Shown in pieces: positions 25,146 through 31,736 of a DNA stretch of 64,000 nt (positions within the stretch are counted from its first letter, which is position 1; each line of letters opens with the position of its first letter). The notes beneath the pieces were generated by a model. The model searched no databases, was not told where the DNA came from, and was given only the letters and a program-made list of their open reading frames with translations. This DNA is from Bacteroides sp. (GTDB taxonomy: Bacteria > Bacteroidota > Bacteroidia > Bacteroidales > Muribaculaceae), in contig JAAVDJ010000040.1 of assembly GCA_014801875.1 (NCBI GenBank), forward strand, positions 62,001 through 126,000, written 5' to 3'. The position numbers and the translations under genes were made by a program.

Positions 25146-26309
25146 TCACTCTATCGCTCCGGCTATGGCGGCGACTACGCGCTCTGCCTCTTTTTCCCCT
25201 ACATATGGTCCGGCGGGAAGGCAGAGTCCGCGGCTGAAAAGGTCTTCGCTCACTCCGTTGACGTATGACGGAGCATCCGCGAAATAGGGCTGAAGATGCA
25301 TGGGTTTCCATAGGTGGCGAGTCTCGATGTTCTCCTTTTCGAGGGCTCGCCGCATCGCTTCGGGGCGTCCGCACCCGTCGTCTCCTTTTACTTTGATGTC
25401 GGGTCCGAACGTGATGGCACACAGCCAGAAGTTGCTGTCGAAGTCCGGGCCGGGGTTTTCATGAAGCTGTATGCCCGGAAGGTCGGCAAACAGTTTGCGG
25501 TATTGCCGCTGCACTCCTCGATGGTGGGCTATATGCTCCTCGGCTATTGTCATCTGTCCGCGCCCGATTCCGGCTGAGATGTTGCTCAGGCGATAGTTGA
25601 ACCCAAGGCGCTCGTGCTGATACCACGGTGTGGCCTCGCGCGACTGGGTGGCATAGTTGGTCACGAGGCGCGCTGCTTCCTCATCCGGACAGATAAGCGC
25701 CCCTCCTCCCGAGGTGGTGATCATCTTGTTGCCATTGAAGGAGAGGATTCCATAGCGCCCGAAGGTGCCGCAATAGCGATTTTTGTATCTTGAGCCGAAT
25801 GCCTCCGCCGAGTCTTCCACAACAGGGATGTCCCATTTACGTCCCACTGCCAGGATTTCATCGATTTTAGCGGGCATTCCGTAAAGATAGACAGGAATGA
25901 TGGCTTTAGGCTTTTTCCCTGTCTTGGCGATACGGTCGGCTATGGCGCGGTCAAGAAGGTTAGGGTCCATGTTCCAGGTCTCAGGTTCGGAGTCGACGAA
26001 GACTGGGGTTGCCCCGACATATTTCACGGGGTTTGCTGAGGCGCTGAAAGTGAAACTCTGCACCATCACCTCATCACCGGGTCCTATGCCGAGCGCGACA
26101 AGGGCAAGGTGGATTGCAGCTGTCCCGGAGGAGAGAGCCACGATGCAGTGTGTCGTGTCTGTCCCGAGGAAAAATCTTTCAAGGTCTTTCTCAAAGCCGT
26201 TGACGTTGGGACCTAAGGGGACGACCCAATTGTCGGCGAAGGCTTCGTTGATATATTTCATTTCATTGCCGCTCATGTGGCAAAGGCAAAGGAGTATGCG
26301 TTCAGCCAT
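25146..26309 (-). CDS. DegT/DnrJ/EryC1/StrS-family sugar aminotransferase
   Basis: PLP-dependent enzymes of this fold transfer an amino group to UDP- or dTDP-keto-sugars during glycan synthesis. The 387-aa protein has MSGNEMKYINEAFADNWVVP at the start, HCIVALSSGTAAIHLAL, EVMVQSFTFSASANPVKY, VVEDSAEAFGS, the PLP lysine in SFNGNKMITTSGGGAL, and FNYRLSNISAGIGRGQM. It resembles the PglE/aminosugar aminotransferases common in Bacteroidales; the sugar substrate is not determinable. It has its own promoter and lies alone, away from the single GT2 gene, which is more than 4 kb distant. Confidence 0.9.
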   Translation of the reverse strand: MAERILLCLCHMSGNEMKYINEAFADNWVVPLGPNVNGFEKDLERFFLGTDTTHCIVALSSGTAAIHLALVALGIGPGDEVMVQSFTFSASANPVKYVGATPVFVDSEPETWNMDPNLLDRAIADRIAKTGKKPKAIIPVYLYGMPAKIDEILAVGRKWDIPVVEDSAEAFGSRYKNRYCGTFGRYGILSFNGNKMITTSGGGALICPDEEAARLVTNYATQSREATPWYQHERLGFNYRLSNISAGIGRGQMTIAEEHIAHHRGVQRQYRKLFADLPGIQLHENPGPDFDSNFWLCAITFGPDIKVKGDDGCGRPEAMRRALEKENIETRHLWKPMHLQPYFADAPSYVNGVSEDLFSRGLCLPAGPYVGEKEAERVVAAIAGAIE

Positions 26310-26364
26310 ATTTGTAAAGTTTAGTGTCGAAAGTAGTTTGGTGTCGAAAAGGGGGAGAAGACTG

Positions 26365-26396
26365 CAAAATTACCTATTTACTATTATCGAAGCAAA
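26365..26396 (-). promoter_or_regulatory. Promoter of the aminotransferase gene
   Basis: On the minus strand: TTTG (26396-26393), 20 bp, TAATTTTG (26372-26365). Full consensus match, start near 26358, leader about 48 nt. Confidence 0.75.
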
Positions 26397-26404
26397 TATT
26401 CTAA

Positions 26405-26450
26405 TGATAAAACAGATGGGGAGACGCTTTCAGTCAAAGCGTCTCCCCAT
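26405..26450 (-). terminator. Terminator after the von Willebrand gene
   Basis: A perfect 15-bp stem ATGGGGAGACGCTTT (26416-26430) / AAAGCGTCTCCCCAT (26436-26450) with a 5-nt loop. On the minus strand it is followed by CTGTTTTATC. It separates the vWA gene from the aminotransferase promoter. Confidence 0.85.
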
Positions 26451-26486
26451 AAACACAAACACAACACAAATACACAACTAATCTAA

Positions 26487-27203
26487 TCAATATGGTTCAT
26501 TCACGTCTTTGTGACGATTTGAATCGGGATGGAAAAATGAGGCGGCAAGTTTTTTTCGGTAGGCAATCCGATCTTCCTTGGATAGGGTACCCTCCTCTTT
26601 TATCCGGTCTTCATGATAGGAAGCGAGACAGTCAGAAAGGGTTCCCATCATGGAGGCCATCCCTTTGGAGGAAGCCTTGAAGCTCATGCTGTTGGGTATA
26701 TTCATCTTCCTGGAAACCGCCTCCACATCTATGTTGGCTCCGATGAAGTTGAAGTTCCAGCCGAGTTCCTTGAGTTGATTGATGAGATTGGCTACTTGTT
26801 CCCAGGTGTAGTCGGTCGATGAGTTCTCATATCCGTCGGTGATGATGGTGACGGAAGCAACAGCATCTTCATGAGTGGAGGCCACCGCACGGAGGTCAAC
26901 GAGTGTGGAACCTACTGCGTCGAGGAGGGGTGTACAACCGTAAGGGCGATAGTCTTTTTCAGTGATATCCTCCACATCTTTTATCGACGCATTTTTGCAG
27001 ATATAGCGTGAGGGGAAATTCGGATTTCCTGACTGAAAGACGAAGATGCTGACGAGCTGACGCTGTGTGTCGCCATGCTTTTTGTCGAGCTCACGGATGA
27101 TGTTGAGCGTCTCGTTGCAGCCGGAGATTGTCTCCGGAGTGAGGTCAGACATGGATCCGCTTTCATCAAGGATGATGAGGTTGAAGCAAGTTGTTTTTCC
27201 CAT
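26487..27203 (-). CDS. Von Willebrand factor type A domain protein
   Basis: The 238-aa protein is essentially one vWA domain with a metal-ion-dependent adhesion site: ILDESGSMSDLTPE (DxSxS, about residues 12-16), the Thr in YGCTPLLDAVG, and TIITDGYENSS carrying the distal Asp. There is no signal peptide, so it acts in the cytoplasm. Stand-alone cytoplasmic vWA proteins of this kind resemble TerY-like or phage/stress-associated proteins, but no tellurite-type neighbours are present and I cannot assign a function. The last 30 residues are charged (EEGTLSKEDRIAYRKKLAAS). Confidence 0.85.
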   Translation of the reverse strand: MGKTTCFNLIILDESGSMSDLTPETISGCNETLNIIRELDKKHGDTQRQLVSIFVFQSGNPNFPSRYICKNASIKDVEDITEKDYRPYGCTPLLDAVGSTLVDLRAVASTHEDAVASVTIITDGYENSSTDYTWEQVANLINQLKELGWNFNFIGANIDVEAVSRKMNIPNSMSFKASSKGMASMMGTLSDCLASYHEDRIKEEGTLSKEDRIAYRKKLAASFFHPDSNRHKDVNEPY

Positions 27204-27328
27204 TTTGTTTTGTTTTGTTGAATGTTTTTCTTTTTGTTTCAGCGGAGGAGCAGCGTTGTGTGAAACTCCTTACGTATTCTAATACCGAAATGGGAAAAAG
27301 GTAAATGGTAAAAGTGTATTTTTGACAA

Positions 27329-28225
27329 TTATTTGTTGAAAAAGCCGAGAAAGTTGAAAAGTCCCTTGGTCGGACTCTCTTTAATGGGAGCGTCTTTTAA
27401 CTCCTCCGGCTCGGTCTTCTGCGACTCATTGAAAAGGGACCAATCTCTTGGCGCCTCGACCCTTTCGACGTATTGATCATAGGGCGGAATATCGGAATCA
27501 TAAATGAAATCTTCCATATCCGGGGCAAGAAGGTTGTGATTGGCACGATATAGGCGTGGCGGACGGTTGCGTGCTTTCTGCGGTTTTACATCCGTGGCTT
27601 CGACGATACCCGCTTCCTGCACAGAGCGGGTGAAGTTGCGGCGGTCATAGGTCGTGTCGTTGATGACCTCATATACTTTCTGGAGCTCCCCAAGCGAGAA
27701 GTATTTATTAAGGAGACTGAAGGCGATAGGCTTGAGCACGAGTATTTCCTTAAGGCGCTCACGCGCTTCGCACACAATCCGGTGATGGTCAAAGGCGAGA
27801 GGAGGGAGTTCGTCTGCCTTAAACCAGAAAGCTTTCGAAGCGTCGTCTCCGGCAATGACGTTATAATCCGACGGACGCACGAGGGCTATGAAAGCCATGG
27901 ACAGAACCCATCCCCGTGGGTCGCGGTCAGGATCGCTGTAAACTTTGAATTGCTCCAGATAGACATTTCGCAGATTTGTCTCCTCCCGCAATTCCCGGGC
28001 TGCACATTCTTCAATCGTCTCATCCGGACGTAGGAATCCTCCCGGGAGAGCCCATGCCCCTAAAAATGGTTTCTGGCCCCTTTCTATAAGTAGGAGTTTA
28101 AGCGCAGAGCCGTCAAAGCCGAAAATAACACAGTCGGATGCTACGGAGGGGCGAGGGTAGCGATAGACGTATCTGTTCGGTTTGGTATCAGGCTGTTTGG
28201 GTTGCTCTGGCTGTTGGTTGTTCAT
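27329..28225 (-). CDS. Nudix hydrolase with C-terminal winged-helix (NrtR-like)
   Basis: The 298-aa protein has a Nudix domain with the box GGFLRPDETIEECAARELRE at about 62-81, continuing EETNL, preceded by LLIERGQKPFLGAWALP. A C-terminal domain of about 80 residues follows (FSLGELQKVYEVINDTTYDRRNFTRSV), typical of NrtR/YjhB-like winged helix. In NrtR the Nudix part senses ADP-ribose and the winged helix represses NAD genes; many relatives are hydrolases. The last 70 residues (acidic and Pro-rich) are unique. The start at 28225 is set by the promoter that lies just upstream; a longer frame to 28315 runs through it. Confidence 0.88.
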   Translation of the reverse strand: MNNQQPEQPKQPDTKPNRYVYRYPRPSVASDCVIFGFDGSALKLLLIERGQKPFLGAWALPGGFLRPDETIEECAARELREETNLRNVYLEQFKVYSDPDRDPRGWVLSMAFIALVRPSDYNVIAGDDASKAFWFKADELPPLAFDHHRIVCEARERLKEILVLKPIAFSLLNKYFSLGELQKVYEVINDTTYDRRNFTRSVQEAGIVEATDVKPQKARNRPPRLYRANHNLLAPDMEDFIYDSDIPPYDQYVERVEAPRDWSLFNESQKTEPEELKDAPIKESPTKGLFNFLGFFNK

Positions 28226-28242
28226 ATAATGTAATTTTGACG

Positions 28243-28274
28243 CAAAGGTAACTAAAAAAGTTAATATCCCCAAA
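28243..28274 (-). promoter_or_regulatory. Promoter of the Nudix gene
   Basis: On the minus strand: TTTG (28274-28271), 20 bp, TACCTTTG (28250-28243), a perfect consensus. The start near 28237 leaves a leader of about a dozen bases and rules out the longer frame. Confidence 0.8.
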
Positions 28275-28391
28275 AAAACGCGTAAAAATCGTTGTGGTCT
28301 GCGATTCCTTCCCATCAGGATGCTGCACCCAGGTAACTTCTTTACCCATTACCCTCGGTGCGACGGGGTTGAGCAAAATTTGGAGGTTAGT

Positions 28392-28409
28392 GCATTCGGC
28401 GAATGCCCT
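28392..28409. repeat. REP-like palindrome, copy 2
   Basis: GCATTCGGCGAATGCCCT is identical to 11989-12006. The palindrome here has 6-bp arms (GCATTC / GAATGC). Confidence 0.5.
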
Positions 28410-28489
28410 TGGTACGTTACCGCATCATCGAATACCCTGGCGCGCATCAGGATACGTTTTTGCACATACATAATTTTTATAATCAATTT

Positions 28490-28521
28490 TTTGGTTATTT
28501 AATAAAATTTAATTTACTTTG
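28490..28521 (+). promoter_or_regulatory. Probable promoter of the C10 protease-serpin operon
   Basis: TTTG at 28490-28493, 20 bp, TTACTTTG at 28514-28521, one mismatch from TAnnTTTG. The start near 28528 gives a leader of about 213 nt. Confidence 0.5.
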
Positions 28522-28741
28522 CATCTGAAACAACAATTAAAACAAAGACATTATACGACGATTGTTCTAATTGCTCATCTTTTATATACTATTCGTTCCC
28601 TATGCGGATACACATGAAGTGTTACCACACTCACCACTTCAAAAGGATGAGGTCTATGTCATTCCCATATACGTGGGAAATCACCACTGTTATACTACCC
28701 TACCAACTGTAGGATTTCAAATTATTAAATAACTTTAAGTC

Positions 28742-30175
28742 ATGAAAAAATTACTTATCTTCGCAACGCTCCTTCTGTTCTTAGGAGCATGCAGCCAGCA
28801 GGAGGATATGACCCCTGACTCGCCACAGCTTGCTGAGTCTGATCCTTTCACAGGCACCGCCCACGACATATACGTGAATATCCTCACCAACCGATTCGGT
28901 GGGTATAATAAAAATAAGCCTAAGACACGTGCTGAAGCAACCTTCTCAATCATTCCCTATGTTGAGGAGGGTGATACCTTGATGTATATCGTGCAGTATG
29001 AAAAGGGATGGGAACTTTACTCTGCTTCTAAAGCCACCAACATGCTCATTTTCTCTTCCGATGAGGGGATCTTCGATATGAATGATAAAAATATGCCGGA
29101 TGGTTTGCGCACTCTGATCAAAATGAATTGTGAGAGAATCAAAGAAGCCCAACTTTATTTATCTACCAAAATAGATAATAGTTGGACTATGGAAACTTCT
29201 AAATCGAATTTAAATCAAGGAACAGCAAAAGTAAAGAAAAATGGTATTGAAAAGACAGTAGCTGTTTCCGATCTTCCCCCGGGATATTGGAGATTGGTAA
29301 AAACTGAATTAATCTCAGAAAATATAACCTATTCACCAAGACTAATTAAAACTTTTTGGGATCAAGAAACCCCTTGGAACACCTATTCTAAATATTTAAT
29401 AAATAAGAATGGCGTAAAGGAATTAGCACTGGCAGGGTGTTCCGTTATTGCTGTGGGACAATACCTTTACTATACCCATTATAAGGATAATGTACCGTCT
29501 TCTACAGTAACTACTGCGATTTCTTCATCAAATGGAATGGATTTTGATTTTTCAGGAAACAGTACAACTGTATGGGATGAAATGCCTACTTACACATCCT
29601 CAACTTCAATATCAAAGCCGGCAGCAATATTTATAGGATATATTGGTAGACAACTCAATGCAAACTACACGTTAGATGGCACCAGGGTTAGTATTCCAGC
29701 AGAACTCCAATTTCTAAAAAATGTGTTTGGTGTAAACTTTACAACATCTGCGGTCAACAAAAACTACATTATAAATTCAATAGACAAAGGATATCCTGTG
29801 CTGTCTCACGCTGAAACAAATAAATTAGAAAATGGAACTCCTATAGATAAAGATGGTCATCTTTTCTTAATTGATGGATATAAAAAGATTACAAAAGAAT
29901 ATATGTATTATTACGTTTATGAGAGAGAACCTTGGAATGGTGATGGCCCTGATCCTTGGGATGATGATGAACGTGATGAGAATGGAAATATCATTGATTA
30001 CAGTATTAAAAAAGAAGAAAGTCAATATCAGTCTACCTATGCAATCTACATGAATTGGGGCTGGGGTAAATATTCCGGGAATAACGTGGCATATTGGCCG
30101 GAAGCGGATGAATGGTTAGCCGGTTATAATTTTAATTTGAATCATTTAATCTACAAACGTGACGACATCAAGTAA
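28742..30175 (+). CDS. C10-family (streptopain-like) cysteine protease lipoprotein
   Basis: The 477-aa protein is a lipoprotein (MKKLLIFATLLLFLGAC, Cys17) with an N-terminal prodomain of about 200 residues and a C-terminal papain-fold domain. Catalytic residues match streptopain: C233 in LALAGCSVIAVGQ (cf. ATGCVATA of SpeB), H373 in DGHLFLIDGYK, and the oxyanion-side Trp motif NWGWG at 438-442, so activity is expected. C10 proteases are secreted or surface endopeptidases; the Bacteroides fragilis Bfp proteins and B. thetaiotaomicron homologues are relatives. An insertion rich in Asp/Asn (GDGPDPWDDDERDENGN) lies between His and Trp. It is AT-rich and followed after 17 bp by a serpin gene. Confidence 0.9.
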   Translation: MKKLLIFATLLLFLGACSQQEDMTPDSPQLAESDPFTGTAHDIYVNILTNRFGGYNKNKPKTRAEATFSIIPYVEEGDTLMYIVQYEKGWELYSASKATNMLIFSSDEGIFDMNDKNMPDGLRTLIKMNCERIKEAQLYLSTKIDNSWTMETSKSNLNQGTAKVKKNGIEKTVAVSDLPPGYWRLVKTELISENITYSPRLIKTFWDQETPWNTYSKYLINKNGVKELALAGCSVIAVGQYLYYTHYKDNVPSSTVTTAISSSNGMDFDFSGNSTTVWDEMPTYTSSTSISKPAAIFIGYIGRQLNANYTLDGTRVSIPAELQFLKNVFGVNFTTSAVNKNYIINSIDKGYPVLSHAETNKLENGTPIDKDGHLFLIDGYKKITKEYMYYYVYEREPWNGDGPDPWDDDERDENGNIIDYSIKKEESQYQSTYAIYMNWGWGKYSGNNVAYWPEADEWLAGYNFNLNHLIYKRDDIK

Positions 30176-30192
30176 TTAAACATCTGATTATT

Positions 30193-31458
30193 ATGAAACT
30201 TTTAAATCTTTTTTGCGGTATTGCAGTTTGCCTTCTGGGGACCACCGCTTGCTCTGATCACCATGAGCCAAACGAACTCTCTCCAAACAAACGAGGAGAT
30301 ATAGCTCTTTCTGTGAAATCGAAAGAAGCCTCAGTTGAATTATTGGATTTCTATACCGATTTTACAACTCAAGCTATTGAGATGAATCTGAATAATAAAG
30401 AGAAAACAGATAAAAACACCATTGTCTCTCCTCTGTCCACAGCCATGCTTCTGGGCATGATTGCTAATGGAATGGAGGATAAGAATGAGGTGCAAAAGAT
30501 TGCAAACTATATTGGTGTTTCTGACATGAAAGCTCTCAACGAGCTTTCCCGTACTCTCCTGACGTCACTCCCCTCTGTCGACAATCAATCAGAATTTATA
30601 CTCAAAAATGCAATATGGGCGAATAAGGATCTGAGTTTTTTCGACACTTTCTCCTCAATAATGAGTCAGGATTATCAAGCAAAGTTGGAGCTTAATGATT
30701 TCTCTAATGAAAAAGAAGTAGTGTCGACAATCAACCGATGGTGTAGTGACCAGACAAACGGTAGGATTACCACAGCTATCGACAATATAAGTGCTTCGGA
30801 TCTTGCAATCCTTATAAATGCAATTTTATTCAGGAGCAAATGGGAAAATGAATTTGAATTTGACGTTAAAGAGACTAAAAAAGCATCTTTCCATGGATTT
30901 AGTAAGCAAACAACTGCCGATTTTATGGTATCCTCCAGAAAAAGACGCTGGTATAGTGTCAGCCCAAATTTCTCAAGCTGCACTCTAAGTTTGGGCAACG
31001 GAGCCTTCTATCTAAATTTAGTTTTACCCGATGATAAAATGTCGCCTGATAAAATCAGCCATCTCTACAATAAAGAGGAAGCCATTGCATTATCAGAAAG
31101 CAGTCAGCAGTGTTCTGTAATAGTCGAAATTCCTAAGTTCAAGTTAAACGGAACATTTGATCTAAAACAGTTGCTTGAAAAAGCCGGTGTGATTTCAATG
31201 TCTGAATCAATTCTTTGGTCAATGTTTAGTCCGACTGCCGAGGGTGGGCTGATAATGAAACAGAATACAAGTTTTGAAATTGATGAAAAAGGGGCAACGG
31301 CAGCGGTTGTATCAGTGGGGGAAATGACTAATAGTGCTTTGCCGATTGATCCCAATAAAGAATACACAATGGTCTTTGACCGTCCGTTCTACTTCTTTTT
31401 ACGCGAGACAAGCACCGGCACTTGCCTTCTCTCAGGCTTGATTGCCGATATTGATTAA
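30193..31458 (+). CDS. Serpin-family protease inhibitor lipoprotein
   Basis: The 421-aa protein is a lipoprotein (LLGTTAC, Cys20) with a full-length serpin fold: NTIVSPLSTAMLLGMIANGM, LILNAILFRSKWENEF-type helix/strand (here ILINAILFRSKWENEF), VEIPKFKLNGTFDL, the hinge EIDEKGATAAVVSVG (362-376) and FDRPFYFFLRE at the C-terminus. The small-residue hinge (GATAA) is typical of inhibitory serpins. Counting from Lys366 as P16 places P1 around Ser381 and P1' at Ala382, so a small-residue-preferring protease is expected; this is inference. Position 17 bp behind the C10 protease suggests a protease-inhibitor unit. Confidence 0.92.
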   Translation: MKLLNLFCGIAVCLLGTTACSDHHEPNELSPNKRGDIALSVKSKEASVELLDFYTDFTTQAIEMNLNNKEKTDKNTIVSPLSTAMLLGMIANGMEDKNEVQKIANYIGVSDMKALNELSRTLLTSLPSVDNQSEFILKNAIWANKDLSFFDTFSSIMSQDYQAKLELNDFSNEKEVVSTINRWCSDQTNGRITTAIDNISASDLAILINAILFRSKWENEFEFDVKETKKASFHGFSKQTTADFMVSSRKRRWYSVSPNFSSCTLSLGNGAFYLNLVLPDDKMSPDKISHLYNKEEAIALSESSQQCSVIVEIPKFKLNGTFDLKQLLEKAGVISMSESILWSMFSPTAEGGLIMKQNTSFEIDEKGATAAVVSVGEMTNSALPIDPNKEYTMVFDRPFYFFLRETSTGTCLLSGLIADID

Positions 31459-31481
31459 GCTCCATCATCCGATATATTTTC

Positions 31482-31508
31482 CGACGGCGTCCTCGATGGA
31501 TGCCGTCG
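31482..31508 (+). terminator. Hairpin after the serpin gene
   Basis: CGACGGC (31482-31488) / GCCGTCG (31502-31508), a perfect 7-bp stem 24 bp past the stop. No strong T-run follows, so terminator function is uncertain. Confidence 0.4.
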
Positions 31509-31540
31509 ACTTTATGAATCCTTTTAAGACCGTTTCCCAC

Positions 31541-31573
31541 AAAATATGCGACCCTGTGTTAACAGTTTTGAAG
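31541..31573. repeat. Dispersed 33-nt repeat, copy 2
   Basis: 28 of 33 positions match 9937-9969. It abuts and slightly overlaps the long hairpin at 31571-31614. Confidence 0.5.
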
Positions 31574-31614
31574 TGAACTCCAAAAGTTTTGTGTCTAACT
31601 TTTGGGGTTCACTT
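31571..31614. repeat. 18-bp inverted repeat resembling insertion-sequence ends
   Basis: AAGTGAACTCCAAAAGTT (31571-31588) / AACTTTTGGGGTTCACTT (31597-31614), one G-T pair, 8-nt loop. The right arm read on the minus strand (GTGAACCCCAAAAGTTAGAC) looks like terminal repeats of IS3/IS150-type elements. No transposase is present, so this could be a miniature element or scar, or simply a terminator. Confidence 0.45.
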
Positions 31615-31650
31615 CACTTTTGTGTGAAGCGGTCTAAACCTAATCCTCAA

Positions 31651-31682
31651 TTTGCATATTTGAGTGGTTTTTATTACTTTTG
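31651..31682 (+). promoter_or_regulatory. pheT promoter
   Basis: TTTG at 31651-31654, 20 bp, TACTTTTG at 31675-31682, a full consensus match. The start near 31689 leaves a leader of about 48 nt and excludes the in-frame ATG at 31680. Confidence 0.8.
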
Positions 31683-31736
31683 CACCCTCGGAAACATAAC
31701 CGTTTCTTCGCTTATTTACGACACTCTCGTTTCATT

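Larger units (their letters stand above)
28226..28741. other. Intergenic region upstream of the C10 protease, with REP-like repeat and long leader
   Basis: This 516-bp region holds the Nudix promoter (28243-28274), a REP-like palindrome at 28392-28409, a near-consensus plus-strand promoter (28490-28521), and a leader of about 210 nt before the C10 gene. The leader has several short hairpins: TGAAGTG/CACTTCA at 28615-28641, TCCCA/TGGGA near 28662, and CCTAC/GTAGG near 28700. No coding sequence is apparent. Confidence 0.55.

Noticed and set aside
28742-31458. Classical Spi/staphostatin inhibitor beside the C10 protease
   Set aside because: I looked for a small beta-barrel inhibitor gene upstream and downstream and saw none; the serpin is the only inhibitor-like gene.
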